NCBI GenBank assembly: GCA_002315335.1
Contig: DCGW01000014.1
Coordinates: 3,160-10,315 of the forward strand
Length of the DNA: 7,156 nt
Reading direction: 5' to 3'
Origin: Firmicutes bacterium UBA1768
GTDB lineage: Bacteria > Bacillota > Clostridia > Peptostreptococcales > Anaerovoracaceae
Every line of letters begins with the position of its first letter. Position 1 is the first letter of the stretch. Of the stretch, positions 6,128-7,156 are shown in pieces. The notes under the pieces are model-generated. The model ran no database searches, was not told the origin of the DNA, and worked only from the letters and a program-made list of their open reading frames with translations. The position numbers and the translations under genes were made by a program.

Positions 6128-7156
6128 TTATCCCGGAAACTAAGCCTGCAAACGGTTCCTTTAATCTGCTGAAAGTAATTGTTATGGTAGGACTGCCCTA
6201 CGTTCATATTTTGGAATCATATAAGATTTTTGGTGTACTGACAGGTGTATCGGAAAGCTTCGAGAATGTAGTTTGTGGCCTGACTGTGTTTGGACCGTCA
6301 ATATTTATGATATGCCTGGGGCTTGGACTGGCAAACACTTCTTCTGTCGGCAGAATCAGAAAAGTTGGAATACAGATGATAATTATTTACGAGATGTTAA
6401 ACCTGATTCGATTCTGTATTCCTTATTTTATTATGTGGAAAGCTGGAATATCTGACTGGTTATACATATTAGCTATCTGTGAATCTGATATATACCTGTT
6501 TGTCGGGCTGTTTTATATTTTATTATCTTTTTATAAGCAGGCTAAGCTGTCAACGTTTAAGATTTTTTTGATCTCAGTTGTAATGCTTGTAATAAACATT
6601 TTCGTTTCATCCAATGTCTCTTTAGATAATTTTCTATTAACAATTTTTCTCGGAAATGTTGTTACAGTGGGATATGATTCGTATTTCCCTCTTTTTGGGT
6701 GGTGTATTTATCCGTGCATTGGGATGCTTATTGAAGAAAAAGTTCTTTCTATGGACTTTAGACAGAGAAATATTGCTTTTGGGATTATGCTTGGAATTGG
6801 AAGCGTCATGCTGGCGGCAACGATTGGTGCGATCAGATTTTTTGGCGGTACTGTTGTTGAGACACTTGCGGATTTCGCGGTTACTTCACGATATGGACTC
6901 GGTCAGGTTGGGTTGATAATTGGTATAGCGCTTATTACAATTTCAGTTTTCTATTTTATCTACCAGATAGTAAAGGAAAATCCTGTTGAGCGGTTCATAA
7001 TTTCTCTGTCTCCGCTTGTTTTTCCATACTATATTTTGCAGTGGATAGGGGCATCGCTGGTTTCATACTATGTAGTTGGTATTGACAATTTGTTTTTTGA
7101 AGGAAGCTTTAGGGTGAATGCTGCTCAGTATCTATTGATTTCGACAATAGTTACCG
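6106..7156 (+). CDS. Polytopic membrane protein, acyltransferase-like, 3'-truncated
   Basis: The frame is open for 350 codons and runs off the right edge. It starts at ATG 6106, overlapping the ACP gene by 22 bases. After a short polar N-terminus (1-19) there are about 10-11 hydrophobic segments, roughly at 20-36, 55-76, 87-108, 116-142, 150-167, 173-190, 192-210, 224-243, 266-288, 298-324 and 339 onward; boundaries are by eye. The first segment has a His near its end (VGLPYVHILE, H34), followed by FGPSIFMICLGLGLA (62-76). That recalls the His-bearing first helix and the P-hydrophobic-F-hydrophobic-G stretch of membrane acyltransferases of the AT3 and HGSNAT/DUF1624 groups. FPLFGWCIYPCIGMLI (194-209) and PLVFPYYILQW (303-313) also resemble conserved parts of such proteins. 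No MBOAT/DltB signature was recognised. The likely role, inferred from the ACP partner, is transfer of an acyl group to an envelope molecule. A transporter or flippase cannot be excluded. Confidence 0.7.
   Translation, partial: MYKQKTVIIPETKPANGSFNLLKVIVMVGLPYVHILESYKIFGVLTGVSESFENVVCGLTVFGPSIFMICLGLGLANTSSVGRIRKVGIQMIIIYEMLNLIRFCIPYFIMWKAGISDWLYILAICESDIYLFVGLFYILLSFYKQAKLSTFKIFLISVVMLVINIFVSSNVSLDNFLLTIFLGNVVTVGYDSYFPLFGWCIYPCIGMLIEEKVLSMDFRQRNIAFGIMLGIGSVMLAATIGAIRFFGGTVVETLADFAVTSRYGLGQVGLIIGIALITISVFYFIYQIVKENPVERFIISLSPLVFPYYILQWIGASLVSYYVVGIDNLFFEGSFRVNAAQYLLISTIVT

Noticed and set aside
6273..6916. Short + strand open frames at 6273-6455 and 6656-6916
   Set aside because: They lie in a different frame inside the long membrane-protein gene, have no ribosome-binding sites and give no recognisable protein pattern.
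1..7156. CRISPR arrays, tRNA or rRNA genes, insertion sequences, phage or attachment sites
   Set aside because: No spaced direct repeats, cloverleaf sequences, transposase motifs or flanking inverted repeats were seen; the intergenic gaps are under 100 bases each.

Overview
The window looks like chromosomal DNA from a low-to-moderate GC Gram-positive anaerobe, most likely a Clostridia-class Bacillota. The reasons are a clostridial-type DnaE with an apparently intact PHP site, an iron-sulfur RlmD-type rRNA methyltransferase, a YcxB-like membrane protein, purine-rich Shine-Dalgarno sequences and AT-rich promoters. No finer assignment is supported. All recognised genes lie on the + strand and together fill almost the whole window; the three intergenic gaps are each just under 100 bases.

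Layout. (1) Positions 1-3372: the 3' portion of dnaE, the DNA polymerase III alpha subunit, missing roughly the first 55-60 codons off the left edge. (2) 3468-4226: a GTG-started two-helix membrane protein with a very acidic N-terminus and a YcxB-like C-terminal domain, closed by a clear intrinsic terminator at 4233-4272. (3) 4320-5807: an RlmD/RumA-type 23S rRNA m5U methyltransferase with an unusual Ala/Glu-rich insertion. (4) A strong extended -10 promoter at 5830-5857, with an imperfect dyad right at the expected transcription start. (5) 5903-6127: a stand-alone acyl carrier protein. (6) From 6106 to the right edge: a polytopic membrane protein that overlaps the ACP gene by 22 bases and is still open at the end of the window. 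Its N-terminal pattern recalls membrane acyltransferases of the AT3/HGSNAT-like type.

How the genes fit together. The first three are housekeeping or ordinary chromosomal genes with no evident shared pathway. The last two form a separate transcription unit with its own promoter and overlapping reading frames. A small carrier protein coupled to a multi-pass membrane protein, with no fatty-acid-synthesis genes in view, suggests a dedicated carrier handing an acyl (or aminoacyl) group to a membrane transferase that modifies an extracytoplasmic glycan or lipid. That is an inference. The genes beyond position 7156, which may include an adenylating enzyme to load the carrier, would decide it.
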